Shown in pieces: positions 53,201 to 60,588 of a stretch of 64,000 nt of DNA. Origin of the DNA: Euleptes europaea (Eukaryota; Chordata; Lepidosauria; Squamata; Sphaerodactylidae). The stretch covers positions 44,440,021 to 44,504,020 of the forward strand of contig NC_079320.1 of assembly GCF_029931775.1 (NCBI RefSeq). Direction: 5' to 3'. A model generated the notes under the pieces. The model did not search any database and was not told where the DNA came from. It was given only the letters and a program-made list of their open reading frames with translations. The translations under genes were made by a program, and so were the position numbers. Each line of letters begins with the position of its first letter. The first letter of the stretch is position 1.

Positions 53201-56200
53201 ACCGACATTGGGATCTGGGGCTTAGCCCTTCAAGGGCTGAGCTCTTTTCTCCATGGTCGGGGACAGAGAGTGACACTAGGGGAAGAGGTGGGTGTGACCT
53301 TGGATGCCTCCTTATCTATGGAGGCCCAGGTCACAGCTGCGGCCCAGTCGGCTTTTTTCCATCTCTGCCAGGCCCGGCAGTTGGTGTCTTAACTCTCCCG
53401 CCCCGACTTGGCTACAGTGATCCATGCGACGGTCATCTCCAGGCTAGACTACTGTTAACTCGCTCTATGTAGGGTTGCCCTTGAGGCTGACTCGAAAACT
53501 CCAGCTGGTACAAAATGCCGCACCAAGGCTGCTTACTGGGTCCTCGTCGTGGGCTCATATCACGCCAGTACCTAAACAGCTGCACTGGCTCCAGCGGGAA
53601 TATCGGGTCAGATTCAAGGTGCAGGTTATTACCTTTAAAGCTCAAAGAGTTCTGCAGGGCCTGTAAAACAAAGCCATTCTGCCAGGCTCATGATTGAGGC
53701 CAGCTACGGTTCCTATATATAAAGACTGGCCTCCCTAACCTTCCCATTGTGGTTAACACCTTTTATTCCATCTGGTGCCTTCCATCTGCTCGCCTAGCTG
53801 GGTTGTCGTATTGTGACTCGTATGTTAGAGGCGCCTAGGTAAATTAGTATAATGATTATGATTTTATAGAGCTATTTTAAAAAGTTTTAATGCTTTTATT
53901 GATTAATATGACTTTTATATTCTGTAAGCCGCTCTGAGCCTGGCTTTGGCCGGAAAGAGCAGGGTAACAAATGGAAATAATAAATAAATAAATAAATGAG
54001 ATGGGGCAAACATTTCAGAATATTGCTTTTTCCCAGCAGAAGAATATGCAGGGAAAGCCTGTTGACTGCTGTTTAGAGGGCCCAATGTGTCTGAAGAAAA
54101 TCTAGTGTCAAACTCTTCCCTGTTGTAGAAATGACTGGAGTTTCAATCCCTCTAGAGCAGTGGTTCCCAACCTTTTTTTGACCAGGGACCACAAGGACTT
54201 TTTTGTTCGGTGCAGGGACCCCAAGGTTCAAAATAAAAATTCAGAGTATTTGAAAATAAACTTTAATCATAACTCTTAGTTAAACATTAAACGTAGAATA
54301 ATATTTGAATATCTATTTTTATACTAGAGAACTTTTAATTAAAAATATTCATTTATTATGGGTTTATAACTTTGTTTCGCGGACCTTAATTTAGTTCTCG
54401 CGGACCCCTGGGGGTCCACGGACCCCCGGTTGGGAACCAGTGCTCTAGAGAAATAAGATACGTTTTCAAAGGGTGAATGGAAAATTCATTTAATTCATGC
54501 TAGAAAATGTTCTTTGCAGAGCTTTGAAAATTAATGTAAACAGCTGTAACCACTAAAAACATAGAAACTACAAATGATAACACTAATTAATGTGTTTTCT
54601 GGCACAGAGAACTAATTTGTTCCCTTGCTCTCAAACTGATTGCTAACACATTCAATCCCCCCCACCGAATCAGAAGTAGAGGCTTACATCACTATTACAC
54701 CAGAAATACTTTACTTTTAGACTCTCTAGTAGGGTTGCCAACTGCCAGGTAGTAGCAGGAGATGTCCTGCTAATTCAATTGATCTCCAGGCGATAGAGAT
54801 CAGATCACCTGGAGAAAAATGGCCGCTTTGGCAATTGAACTCTATGGCATTGAAGTCCCTCCCCTCCCCAAACCCCTCCCTCCTCAGGGGCTGTGGCTCA
54901 GTGGTAGAGCATCCGCTTGGTGTGCAGAAGGTCCCAGGTTCAATCCCCGGCATCTCCAGTTAAAGGGACTAGGCAGGTAGGTGATGTGAGAGACCTCTGC
55001 CTGAGACCCTGGAGAGCCGCTGCCGGTCTGAGTAGACAATACCAACTTTGATGGACCAAGGGTCTGATTCAGTATAAGGCAGCTGCATGTGTCCATGTGC
55101 CCCAAAAACCTCCCGCCGGTGGGGAAGAGGGACCTGGCAACCGTACTCTCTAGGAAATCAGGGGCAGCCTTCTCCAACAGCAGCACCTCTGTGGCTAAAT
55201 GGGCTAGCCTCAATAAGAGAGATTTGCTAATGTAGCACAAAAAAAAAAATTAAAGGCTTCTTGGAGTTCAAAATTGTCACCCACAATCAGGGTACTAGTT
55301 GTATCCCTTCATGATTTATAGAACTCTTATGGCCTCTTATCCTCTTAACACAGGTCTGGTGGGAAAAGGTAATTCTGCCAAGAAGCCTTTAATTTTTTGT
55401 TGCGCTACATTAACAACTCTCACACGACACATTATGGTATCCCAGGCAGGGAATCTAGAATAACCAGACTGCTCAAGAAAATGAATCCAAATAGTTTAAA
55501 GCTGTGATTTAAAATACAAACTTAAATATTACATCTTATACACTTTAATTTTAAATAAATGTACCACCTTTTTTGTTGTTTTGACGTTATTGGGCTTTCC
55601 AGTTGATATACTTAATATGTTTCCAATAGGCTTCTCAATAGGAAGCGGTGGAGGACATTCTGAAGCTTCATTTAAAGCTGGAATAAAAAATATTAGTAAT
55701 TTGTAAATGTCACAATGTAGATTGCAGAGGTAGTAAGGTATCAATGGATATTATTGATCAAATAAAATCTCAGCACATCTTGGCAAGCACAAATCCTTTA
55801 TCTTACTAGGCTCATCTATAATTAGGAACAACAAAAAATGCTGAAGAACACTGAAATAAAGCCAAGAAGTCAAGTATGCAAGCTTTGGTCCTCTTTACTA
55901 AGGTTATACTGGAAAAGGATGCATAGATCACGATGGGTAGCCGTGTTAGTCTGTCACTAGCAGTAGGAAAGAGTAGGAGTCCAGTAGCACCTTAAAGACT
56001 AACAAAATTTCTGGTATCTGAAGAAGCGAGCTGTGGATCAGGAAAGCTCATACCCTGCCAGAAATTTTGTTAGTCTTTAAGGTTCTACTGGACTCATACT
56101 CTTTCCAACACACGTTGGAATGGGTCAGAATTCTACAGCAGTGCTAGTCTAAATGTCCTGTTTCTTGGTTTAAAATATTGGTCAGCTTTATTTAAAATTG

Positions 56201-59200
56201 TCTTTTGCAAACAAGATGCATATTTCCTTAAAGGTAAAGGTCCCCTGTGCAAGCACCGGGTCATTCCTGACCCATGGGGTGATGTCACATCCCAACGTTT
56301 CCTAGGCAGACTTTGTTTACGGGGTGGTTTGCCAGTGCCTTCCCAGTCATCTTCTCTTTACCCCTAGCAAACTGGGTACTCATTTTACCGACCTCGGAAG
56401 GATCAACCTTGAGCCGGCTATCTGAAACCAACTTCTGTCGGGATCGAACTCACGTCGTGAGCAGAGCTTGGACTGCAGTATTGCAGCTTACCACTCTGCG
56501 CCACTGGGCTCCTACGCATATTTCCTTACAACAACCTTAATATTAATGAATGCAGTATTATTTAAAAGGCATTCTAAAATACCCAGATAATGGAGGCACC
56601 ATTCTATTGGAGTATATTTGCCTGTCCCTAAGGATCCACTTACTACATGGAATAATATCATGAGAGAAGGCATCTTAAAATATCTCTTCCCTGGAGATCT
56701 GGGTAGAGAACTCTTAGGAACATTAATTCATAATATAATAAAGACAGTGATTTTATGAACAAATCCTGTATCTGTGAGCACGTGTGCAAAGGCTTATACA
56801 AGCTTAAATTGCATTAAAAAAATCCTCTTAGTGCATACTTGTGATTTAAAAAGAACATCTGAGATTTAGTTAAGCAGAGTTTTCAGTTCTTGACACAGTG
56901 GTTTGATTTCCTTTAGAAAATCAGTACTGCAAACTTTTAGAAATAATATTTTCTTCTCTTTTAAACTAGAAAAGGGAAGGAAACACAACAATACAGGACT
57001 GTTTAGGGAAAGAGAAAGAGCTAATTTACACAATCTAATTGAAAATTATAAAAATGTATGCATAAATGCGATGACACACATGTCCCATCATATTAGCTAA
57101 GTCCTAGACAGTGGGCATGAACAAGGTCCTGATAATAATAGTCTCAGATGTTTAAAGCCACGATACATAGTTATGTTACTTTATATGGATTGTACCACTG
57201 TTTTGCAATCTGAGGCCTGGGAATCCCTGTCAGTCCTCAAGGGTGCCCCTGTGGGTCTGCGAGTCCTTTATAAGGACAGAAGATGAGCTCTTCTCTGTCA
57301 ACTGTGAAAACAGAGGCTATTCAGTTTTCTAGAAAGGGGTGGCAGGGACTCATCACTTCAAGAAAAGATGACAGAATTGGTTTCCTTATCAAGTTTACCG
57401 AGCTGTTGTTCCTCTCAGTGTGTGTTAAACGGCAGGGAGGCAAGCACTGACAGCTTTCAAGCCTTGGTTTTTGTCAGGAGAAGGCAGAGGGCAGGAAAGG
57501 GCAGGACCCTTTCCAGCGCTGTTTTGGTCTTTGAGGGAGAACTCATTGGGGCCAGGGCCACCAACAACTACAGGGTGACTTGCTACTATGTCACTAGCAT
57601 GCCCGACCCAGGCCCAGCTGCTTGCTACTATTCAACAGCAGTTGCCTCACAAATGCCAGTGGGTGTTATGGTTACAGTTTCACACTAGGATTGGGGAAAC
57701 CCAGGTCTTGAATCCCCATTCTGTCGTAGATGCTTGTTGGGTGACCGTGGAATAGCGATACACATTGATTATTATGAGGATAAAATGGAGGAGAAGAGAA
57801 TGATGTAAGCTGCTTTGGATCCCCATTGTGAAGAAAGGTAGGGTATAAATGAAGCAAGTAAATAATAAATGTAGCTGAAGATGGGGAGAGATAAAAGGGA
57901 GTGGGTGTGCAGAAAAGACAGAAGCAAGTAAATGCATTACAAAAATGAATGATCTTGCTTTGTGGATTCATTACCAGCTGGGAATGGTCTACACACACTT
58001 TGACTAGATTTTATGTTATTAGTGTTTCCCATAGTAATGCAACACAGCTTGGATTACTAGACGGCCTTTATTTGCTTTGGAATAACATCTCTGCCATTCT
58101 ACTACTACCTGTATGTGTAAAATTTTATACCTACCTAAAAACTGAGGGCAATGTTTTATGCACCTAACCACAAAAGTCTAAATAATTAGATTTCGGGACG
58201 CCATGACACCCTTTGTTATTTAAGGAGCAATATATTAATATGGCTCTCTCCAATATTTATGACTTTGCGTGTGCAGGGGAAGGGTGTTTTCAGAACTTGG
58301 GACCTACTGTGGATACAGTGTACAACCTGGACACAGCAGAATAACTAAGGAAGGATTTGGTGTGTTTTTAGGGTTGTATAATTATATGAATTTTCTATAA
58401 CATACAGAAAAGCTCTGTTTCTGGCTGGAGCAAGGAACATAAAGGGCTGCATGTACAGTAATACCAAGGTATGAGCCAAGGGATAATACTCTGATTATTG
58501 AAAACCTAATGTCTTCAGATTCAGTCAATAATCTTACTATGCAGAAAAGAATATAGCTCTTATTAAATCTATATCATCAGTGTGGGACTTACGTCCTTAA
58601 GAACATCTTTACTACAGTTTTATGAAGATCAATACCACACCACAGCTTCTGCCTGCCATAATTTAGCAAGGCAAAGTTAAGAAATTAGGTATAAAAAGTT
58701 TCTAATTAAATGGAAAGAGAGGGTAAGTAGGGTTGCCAACCTGCAGGTGGTACCTGGAGATCTCGTGCTATTACAACTGATTTTCAGCCAATAGAGATCA
58801 GCTTACCTGGACAAAATGGCTGCTTTGGCAATTGGATTCTATGGCATGAAGTCCCTCCCTTCCCCAAACCCCGCCTTCCTCAGGCTTCACCCCAAATACC
58901 TTCCGCCGGTGGCAAAGAGGGACCTGGCAACCCTAAGGGTAAGTAATTACATTTTGAATGTGACCACACATACACAAACTGCTCTTGCATTCCAGAATGA
59001 AAACACAAGACTCAGTATTGGAATAAACGAGGGTCAACATTATAAATAAACCACTGATCTGTAGCAGCAAAACCTAGTTAATAATCTCCTTCCCAGATCC
59101 CAGTGTGGGTAGCCTTAAAACTGCTGCGGGGCAACCCTACTGGGCTCAGATCTCAGCACAGGTGATGTCTGTGACTCACCTTTCACTTCCTGCACATCAA

Positions 59201-60588
59201 AAGCTGCACTAAGAGAGACTAGCAGTTTACCCTCCTCCCAGATCGGCTAGCCTTAAAGTTCAGTGATTCTGCCCTGCCTAAATTAGTCTCCTTGCCAATT
59301 TCCCCGAGCCTTAAAGTGTTGTTAATGCAAATCTGTCATCACTTTATGGATTCCTCAGGATGCTCACTGAAAGCTCCTACACCCATAACCTGTACTGTCC
59401 CTGCCACAAGAGAAAGTTAGTCTGTCTAATTTAAGAGTTTCCAACTAACAGGAAAAAGGAAAAAAAATCATAATTACATTTTGAATGCTGCAACACATAC
59501 ACACACTGCTCTTGTGGCTCTTATCTGTAATTCCCTATCCTTGTGGAAGTTGGCCTGTGTTGAAAGACAAGGGCAGTCAATTTTGCAGAGACACATACAA
59601 ATTTCCGCTAACATTGAGCAGTGAAGCAGTTACATACTGTAGAACTGAGATGGATCTACAAAAACAAGCCTGAACTGATTGCTGAAACCATTCTCAACAT
59701 TTATTCAACTAAAAGGACTACACAAATTTAGAGTTATACCACTGAAGTTGTAGTTCAGAACTTCAACATCTAAATTTCAAATCTAAAAATATCTTCGTTT
59801 CAATGGTGGATTGGAGGACATTTTAATGAACCGTTAATGTACAGGTTTCTATTCGTCTAAACACATGATAACTTTAGTTATTTCAGGGTTGCCAACTTGG
59901 GACCTCAAAATTGCCTTTTTGTTAAAAAGCAGGTTTTAAAGGGTAAAATGGTTTGTTTAGAAAGAATATTTTTTTAACATGGGTAAATGGGCTGTAACCA
60001 CATGAAAAAAGGTGGTTTTTTAACACCTGTAATGGCTAAAAGTGACAGATGTCATTTCCACTTGCTTTTCCCTAAGACATCCTATTTCACTATCTAATTA
60101 AAAAAAAAAAATCTGGGAGCAAGGCAATTTTATGCAATGGCATTTTGCTGTGGCACATGAATGAAATGACTAGGGGTTAGATCCAGAGAATCACAAGGGA
60201 AGCTCTGCTCATGAACAGATCTTCTCGCTTTCTTCCTCCTCTTGTAACCTTGTGCACATCCCTTTTCTGAAAAGCTGCTCCTGTCTAGGTACCCTTGGAA
60301 AAAATACAAGGCTGCAATTGGAGTAAGAAATCTATGGAATTTACATACCCCCACCCCTGTTGTGTTCAATGACCACTTTAGATTCAACTCTGTGTCAAAA
60401 GCAAATCTTGAGAAAATGAATTTGTCCATTTTGGTTCAAAATTGAAGAGTAACAAAACAAGCATACTAAAAAGAACCAACCTTTTGCTGCTTTTGATGGG
60501 ATTCTGATCACAGTAGGCTTCCGCACAACAGCTGGTTGGATTACCTGTTCTTTTGCAGGTTCATTTTTGGAGAGCAAATTTACAAAAT
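29113..60588 (-). CDS. SH3D19: SH3 domain-containing protein 19, C-terminal 14 coding exons (5' end outside window)
   Basis: A multi-SH3 adaptor (Eve-1/EEN-binding protein) known to bind ADAM protease tails and endophilin, with a role in ectodomain shedding. Fourteen exons on the - strand join in consistent phase to 544 residues plus TAA. Order: a proline-rich part ([40 protein letters not shown]), then SH3-1 about residues 180-240, SH3-2 264-317, SH3-3 341-395, SH3-4 424-478 and SH3-5 492-544. SH3-1 lacks the ALYDY start, as in human. Hallmarks seen are EWYRG, GIFP and ALYDF. The linker between SH3-4 and SH3-5 differs from human and is a little shorter. Residue numbers count from the split Asp at the first exon in view. 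Upstream exons lie beyond 64000. Confidence 0.97.
29609..29694 (-). CDS. SH3D19: SH3D19 exon, start of SH3-5
   Basis: 86 nt, acceptor tgttctacag, donor gtgagt. Encodes [20 protein letters not shown] then NVDELSFK. The linker before ALYDF ([14 protein letters not shown]) differs from human (AEAKSMLAIVPKGRKAK). Confidence 0.95.
30378..31440 (+). mobile_element. L2-like LINE fragment (reverse transcriptase) in SH3D19 intron
   Basis: Several frames give LINE reverse-transcriptase phrases: [10 protein letters not shown] near 30390, [15 protein letters not shown] near 30650, an ADDTQ box near 30890 and AHLHWFPIF-like sequence near 31170. It is 5'-truncated, with many frame breaks and internal losses. 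Antisense to SH3D19, so unlikely to be expressed with it. Confidence 0.8.
32196..32228. repeat. A-rich simple repeat
   Basis: A run of about 19 A followed by gaaagaagaagaag. No element end could be assigned. Confidence 0.7.
32560..32720 (+). mobile_element. Probable L2-like LINE scrap
   Basis: [20 protein letters not shown] resembles the xxLQNAAxRxx phrase of L2-type reverse transcriptases. Short and degraded. Confidence 0.4.
32767..32953 (-). CDS. SH3D19: SH3D19 exon, SH3-4
   Basis: 187 nt, acceptor tttaatttaacag, donor gtacag. Encodes [40 protein letters not shown] and [12 protein letters not shown]. An antisense CR1 copy begins roughly 15-25 bp upstream of the acceptor. Confidence 0.96.
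32970..33780 (+). mobile_element. CR1-like LINE 3' region in SH3D19 intron
   Basis: Opens with gatcttgggatcgtagtaga ([10 protein letters not shown]), then [11 protein letters not shown], then the 3' region gtgctgccagaggatgtagt and ggatgctgggcagggtggac, ending cttcttatgcttttatg. Broken in frame. Its 5' edge is almost at the acceptor of the SH3-4 exon. Confidence 0.85.
34441..34645 (-). mobile_element. 5S rRNA-derived SINE with BovB-like tail, antisense
   Basis: On the - strand: agcctgatcttgtcagatct, agaagctaagtaggga and atttggatgggagacctcca, then the tail ggcaatggcaaaccatctct. Same family as 13187-13398. Confidence 0.85.
34655..34701 (+). mobile_element. Isolated BovB-like tail
   Basis: gatagggtcaccatacttcg then gaagcgacttgatggcacac and a short CA run. 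This is the end of a BovB LINE or a SINE that uses its tail. Confidence 0.55.
35062..35114 (-). CDS. SH3D19: SH3D19 short linker exon between SH3-3 and SH3-4
   Basis: 53 nt, acceptor ttataaag, donor gtaggc. Encodes [17 protein letters not shown] after a split aspartate. Found by phase: without it, the exons at 36107-35920 and 32953-32767 do not join in frame. The human linker contains KTKKEDSGSNSQ at this place. The pyrimidine tract is weak. Confidence 0.85.
35920..36107 (-). CDS. SH3D19: SH3D19 exon, SH3-3
   Basis: 188 nt, acceptor tttttgtag, donor gtaaaa. Encodes [40 protein letters not shown] and [17 protein letters not shown]. This is the best conserved domain: human reads [19 protein letters not shown]. 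Confidence 0.97.
36330..36690. other. Unexplained GC-rich, CAG-rich intronic block
   Basis: A GC-rich segment with aacagcagcagcag and gtagcagcagcagcag runs lies between the SH3-3 exon and a CR1 copy. It has open frames on both strands (36383-36637 +, 36318-36863 -), but the predicted proteins are low-complexity and match nothing I know. Confidence 0.4.
36694..37352 (-). mobile_element. CR1 LINE 3' portion, antisense in intron coordinates
   Basis: On the - strand it encodes [51 protein letters not shown] and [20 protein letters not shown], the C-terminal part of CR1 reverse transcriptase. The usual CR1 3' end follows (ggttggactggatggccctt). One or two frame shifts break it. The 5' edge is uncertain. 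Confidence 0.92.
37353..38028. other. SH3D19 intron, nothing assigned
   Basis: G-rich DNA (many gggagg, aggaagg runs) without exon or clear repeat family. It could be the 5' extension of the CR1 copy, but I cannot show that. Confidence 0.4.
38034..38746 (+). mobile_element. Solo LTR of an endogenous retrovirus (fossil)
   Basis: 713 bp from TGTCAAG to CTTGACA, perfect 7-bp inverted ends. It carries a poly(A) signal AATAAAG at 38635-38641 and a 5-bp target duplication GATGC at 38029-38033 and 38747-38751. No internal genes are present; it looks whole as a solo LTR. It lies in the SH3D19 intron, antisense to the gene. The intact edges suggest a moderately young insertion. Confidence 0.9.
38752..39916. 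other. SH3D19 intron, nothing assigned
   Basis: Mostly unique AT-rich sequence. Open frames near 39550-39979 have no recognisable product and overlap the linker exon on the other strand. Confidence 0.45.
39917..39975 (-). CDS. SH3D19: SH3D19 linker exon between SH3-2 and SH3-3
   Basis: 59 nt, acceptor tttgctag, donor gtaagt. Encodes [19 protein letters not shown] (human IDIPEGGNGKREC). It ends with two bases of a threonine codon, which fits the one-base start of the next exon. Confidence 0.92.
40889..41092 (+). mobile_element. tRNA-derived SINE with BovB-like tail
   Basis: Head gccagtgtggtgtagtggtt and B-box-like GGTTTGATTTCC, then aggcaatggcaaaccacttc and gctatgacttgacagcactt. TCACTTT occurs on both sides as a probable target duplication. 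Compare 61625-61829. Confidence 0.85.
41093..43017. other. SH3D19 intron, nothing assigned
   Basis: 41166-41720 is purine-rich (gaggagg, agcaggg) and repeat-like but matches no family I can name. The rest is unique AT-rich sequence. Confidence 0.4.
43018..43315. repeat. Three degenerate copies of a repeat unit
   Basis: The phrase (a/t)agtaaagctttt.tcctgat......attaatcc recurs near 43020, 43120 and 43266, with spacing of about 100 and 146 bp. It looks like an old, diverging tandem array. Confidence 0.6.
43530..43747 (+). mobile_element. tRNA-Ala-like SINE
   Basis: Head ggtccgtggctcagtagtac and B box GGTTCAATCC, then ctccagttaaaaggacctag, ctgcctgagaccctggagag and the end gtctgattcagtataaggca. 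The head resembles tRNA-Ala, but this is not a tRNA gene because it continues for about 150 bp of body. Confidence 0.9.
44110..44240 (-). CDS. SH3D19: SH3D19 exon, body of SH3-2
   Basis: 131 nt, acceptor ccctcgacag, donor gtaagt. Encodes [40 protein letters not shown] and KVI. The conserved SH3 W and GIFP are present. Confidence 0.96.
44892..45122 (+). mobile_element. tRNA-derived SINE (long-body form)
   Basis: Head agccagcatggtgtagtggt, gagaaccaggttggtttccc, then cctacctcacaaggttgttg and a CTT-rich end. It carries a small internal duplication (tctctgaactttc twice). Confidence 0.85.
45165..45325 (-). mobile_element. tRNA-derived SINE, antisense, older copy
   Basis: On the - strand: B-box-like gttcaaaccccactccacca, then ctccctgggtgaccttgggt and tcacaggattattgtgagga. 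Related to 6335-6553. Confidence 0.65.
45327..45425 (-). mobile_element. BovB (RTE) LINE 3' end
   Basis: A (GT)n run then taagtgccatcaaatcgctt, acgactcatggcgaccctat and aaaatttcctatctttgac. This is the antisense of the reptile BovB terminus with its CA-repeat tail. Confidence 0.7.
45664..45960 (+). mobile_element. tRNA-derived SINE, second class (gaggtcggtaaaatgagt type)
   Basis: Head ggagccccatgatgcagagt and ggtaagctgcagtactgcag, B box GAGTTCGATCC, body cctccgaggtcggtaaaatg then agtacccagcttgctggggg, end ggggacctttaccttttta. Other copies: 56231-56515 and 61937-62231, both antisense. Confidence 0.9.
46267..46339 (-). CDS. SH3D19: SH3D19 exon, start of SH3-2
   Basis: 73 nt, acceptor gtttttaag, donor gtgagt. 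Encodes [20 protein letters not shown] then DFLA. It ends with one base of the glutamate completed by the next exon. Confidence 0.93.
47022..47162 (-). CDS. SH3D19: SH3D19 exon, body of SH3-1
   Basis: 141 nt, acceptor attttaaag, donor gtatgt. Encodes [20 protein letters not shown], then [20 protein letters not shown], ending RSRQR. The human counterpart has NNYLECQKGEDTGRVHLSQ. Confidence 0.96.
47211..47278. repeat. Partial copy of an SH3D19 exon with splice donor (68-bp direct repeat)
   Basis: This 68 bp matches 47822-47889 with three differences. It contains the last 29 bases of the exon at 47861-47929 (slightly changed) plus its donor gtaaagcag and following intron, but no acceptor. It lies downstream of the true exon in the direction of transcription. 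It could act as a decoy donor but not as an exon. Confidence 0.85.
47293..47507 (+). mobile_element. 5S rRNA-derived SINE with BovB-like tail
   Basis: Head gcctgatctcgtcagatctc, aggagctgagcagggtcagc and tagtatttggatgggagacc are close to 5S rRNA. The tail is ggggtcgccataagtcggct then gagacttgaaggcactttac. An 8-bp target duplication ATTACAAC lies at 47285-47292 and 47508-47515. Confidence 0.93.
47516..47821 (+). mobile_element. Penelope-like terminal sequence with hammerhead core
   Basis: Contains CTGATGA (47656-47662), stem II GGCC/GGCC (64-67 with 73-76), GAAAC (47677-47681) and GCGTC, the layout of a type I hammerhead with a minimal stem III. Flanking bases can form a short stem I (acca before, tgg after). 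AT-rich DNA follows to acccaaccttgggtacccag. The exact 5' edge is unclear. Confidence 0.6.
47861..47929 (-). CDS. SH3D19: SH3D19 exon, start of SH3-1
   Basis: 69 nt, acceptor ttttcttaag, donor gtaaag. Encodes [20 protein letters not shown] then SCK, matching human LSVPHGIANED. Its 3' part and splice donor are also present as a partial copy at 47211-47278. Confidence 0.94.
48163..48421 (-). CDS. SH3D19: SH3D19 large proline-rich exon
   Basis: 259 nt, acceptor aacttctag, donor gtgagg. Encodes [20 protein letters not shown], a PPPP stretch, [14 protein letters not shown] and [19 protein letters not shown], ending KYM. It holds the class of proline motifs that SH3 domains bind, so intra- or intermolecular pairing is possible (inference). 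Confidence 0.95.
48884..49016 (-). mobile_element. CR1 LINE 3' end, antisense
   Basis: catagaattagaatcacaga, aagttggaagaggcctacag and tatccagtccaacccccctg are the antisense of the CR1 3' terminus. Confidence 0.8.
49017..50728. other. SH3D19 intron, nothing assigned
   Basis: Unique AT-rich DNA with a T-run near 49478-49490. No exon seen on the - strand. Confidence 0.45.
50729..51176. mobile_element. Probable hAT-type non-autonomous element
   Basis: The right end aaaaaggttggggacccctg is the complement of a common hAT start (CAGGGGTCCCCAACCTTTTT). The left end taggagtccccagtgtg is a weaker match. No clear 8-bp target duplication. Old copy. Confidence 0.45.
51605..51690 (-). mobile_element. LINE 3' tail fragment
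   Basis: tttatttaattaaaatattt then agcccatttctccatatcag fits the antisense of an L2/CR1-type 3' UTR. Short. Confidence 0.4.
51771..51829 (-). CDS. SH3D19: SH3D19 small exon ([19 protein letters not shown])
   Basis: A 59-nt exon with acceptor tgcattcatag and donor gtgagt. It starts in phase 0 and ends with AG of an arginine codon completed by the next exon, giving MPPRPVEGK (human LPPRPVNGK). Confidence 0.9.
52100..52400 (+). mobile_element. L2-like LINE remnant
   Basis: ctcaccagttcttaaagtac, tatactggctgccaattctt and ggcctctgttgtggcccctg follow the HITPVLxxLHWLP region of L2 reverse transcriptase. Heavily degraded. Confidence 0.6.
53205..53998 (+). mobile_element. L2-like LINE 3' region
   Basis: Encodes [40 protein letters not shown] and [16 protein letters not shown], the L2 reverse-transcriptase C-terminus. 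The 3' UTR ends gtaagccgctctgagcctgg and (AATA)n. A few stops are present, otherwise well preserved, and younger than the L2 copy at 30378. Confidence 0.88.
54158..54442. mobile_element. Intact hAT-type miniature element with 8-bp target duplication
   Basis: Terminal inverted repeats CAGTGGTTCCCAACC / GGTTGGGAACCAGTG (one mismatch) and CTCTAGAG duplicated at 54150-54157 and 54443-54450. 285 bp, no coding capacity, AT-rich centre. Confidence 0.93.
54730..55145 (+). mobile_element. hAT-type miniature element (subfamily A) split by a SINE
   Basis: Starts TAGGGTTGCC and ends GGCAACCGTA. 8-bp target duplication CTCTCTAG at 54722-54729 and 55146-55153. The interior (gatagagatcagatcacctg; cctcccgccggtgg) is subfamily A, interrupted at 54894-55099 by a tRNA-Ala-like SINE. 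Confidence 0.92.
54894..55099 (+). mobile_element. tRNA-Ala-like SINE nested in a hAT element
   Basis: Head ggctgtggctcagtggtaga, gcatccgcttggtgtgcaga and B box GGTTCAATCC. Body ctgcctgagaccctggagag, end gtctgattcagtataaggca. The best preserved copy of this family in the window. Confidence 0.92.
55568..55677 (-). CDS. SH3D19: SH3D19 exon ([12 protein letters not shown])
   Basis: Acceptor tttttattccag, donor gtggta. Encodes [20 protein letters not shown] onward to NNVKTTKK and ends in phase 0. The motif PPPLPxEKPIGN is shared with human SH3D19. Confidence 0.93.
55931..56100 (+). mobile_element. Penelope-like hairpin element with hammerhead-like core
   Basis: Starts gatgggtagccgtgttagtc. Inverted arms 55978-56014 and 56058-56094 (36 of 37 paired) enclose CTGAAGA (56018-56024), a short imperfect stem and GAAA (56042-56045). 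The arms share their sequence with 7775-7890. Confidence 0.55.
56231..56515 (-). mobile_element. tRNA-derived SINE, second class, antisense
   Basis: Same family as 45664-45960. 13-bp target duplication GCATATTTCCTTA at 56218-56230 and 56516-56528. Confidence 0.92.
56529..57664. other. SH3D19 intron, nothing assigned
   Basis: No exon seen. The open frame at 57368-57688 (+) has no recognisable product and no context. Confidence 0.45.
57665..57862 (+). mobile_element. tRNA-derived SINE, older copy
   Basis: B-box-like tcttgaatccccattctgtc, tgttgggtgaccgtgg and an end gaggataaaatggaggagaa then gggtataaatgaagc. The head is largely lost. Confidence 0.65.
58728..58935 (+). mobile_element. Intact hAT-type miniature element (subfamily A)
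   Basis: Perfect 10-bp terminal inverted repeats TAGGGTTGCC / GGCAACCCTA and an 8-bp target duplication AGGGTAAG at 58720-58727 and 58936-58943. 208 bp, no coding capacity. This is the type copy for subfamily A here. Confidence 0.94.
58945..59513. repeat. 43-bp direct repeats about 526 bp apart
   Basis: 58945-58987 and 59471-59513 match at about 38 of 43 positions (aattacattttgaatg ... actgctcttg). Between them the phrase agccttaaa recurs three times. It looks like an old local duplication. Confidence 0.65.
60481..60588 (-). CDS. SH3D19: SH3D19 exon (proline-rich region, [11 protein letters not shown])
   Basis: Acceptor attttccttag, donor gttggt. Encodes [20 protein letters not shown] then [15 protein letters not shown]. 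It starts with two bases of a codon begun in an upstream exon outside the window. The human counterpart reads [14 protein letters not shown]. Confidence 0.93.

Noticed and set aside
54894-54970. tRNA-Ala gene
   Set aside because: The tRNA-like head is followed by the SINE body seen in two other copies, and the head does not fold with a normal acceptor stem. It is called as a SINE.
57368-57688. 106-residue open frame on the + strand
   Set aside because: No recognisable product; its end overlaps a SINE remnant.
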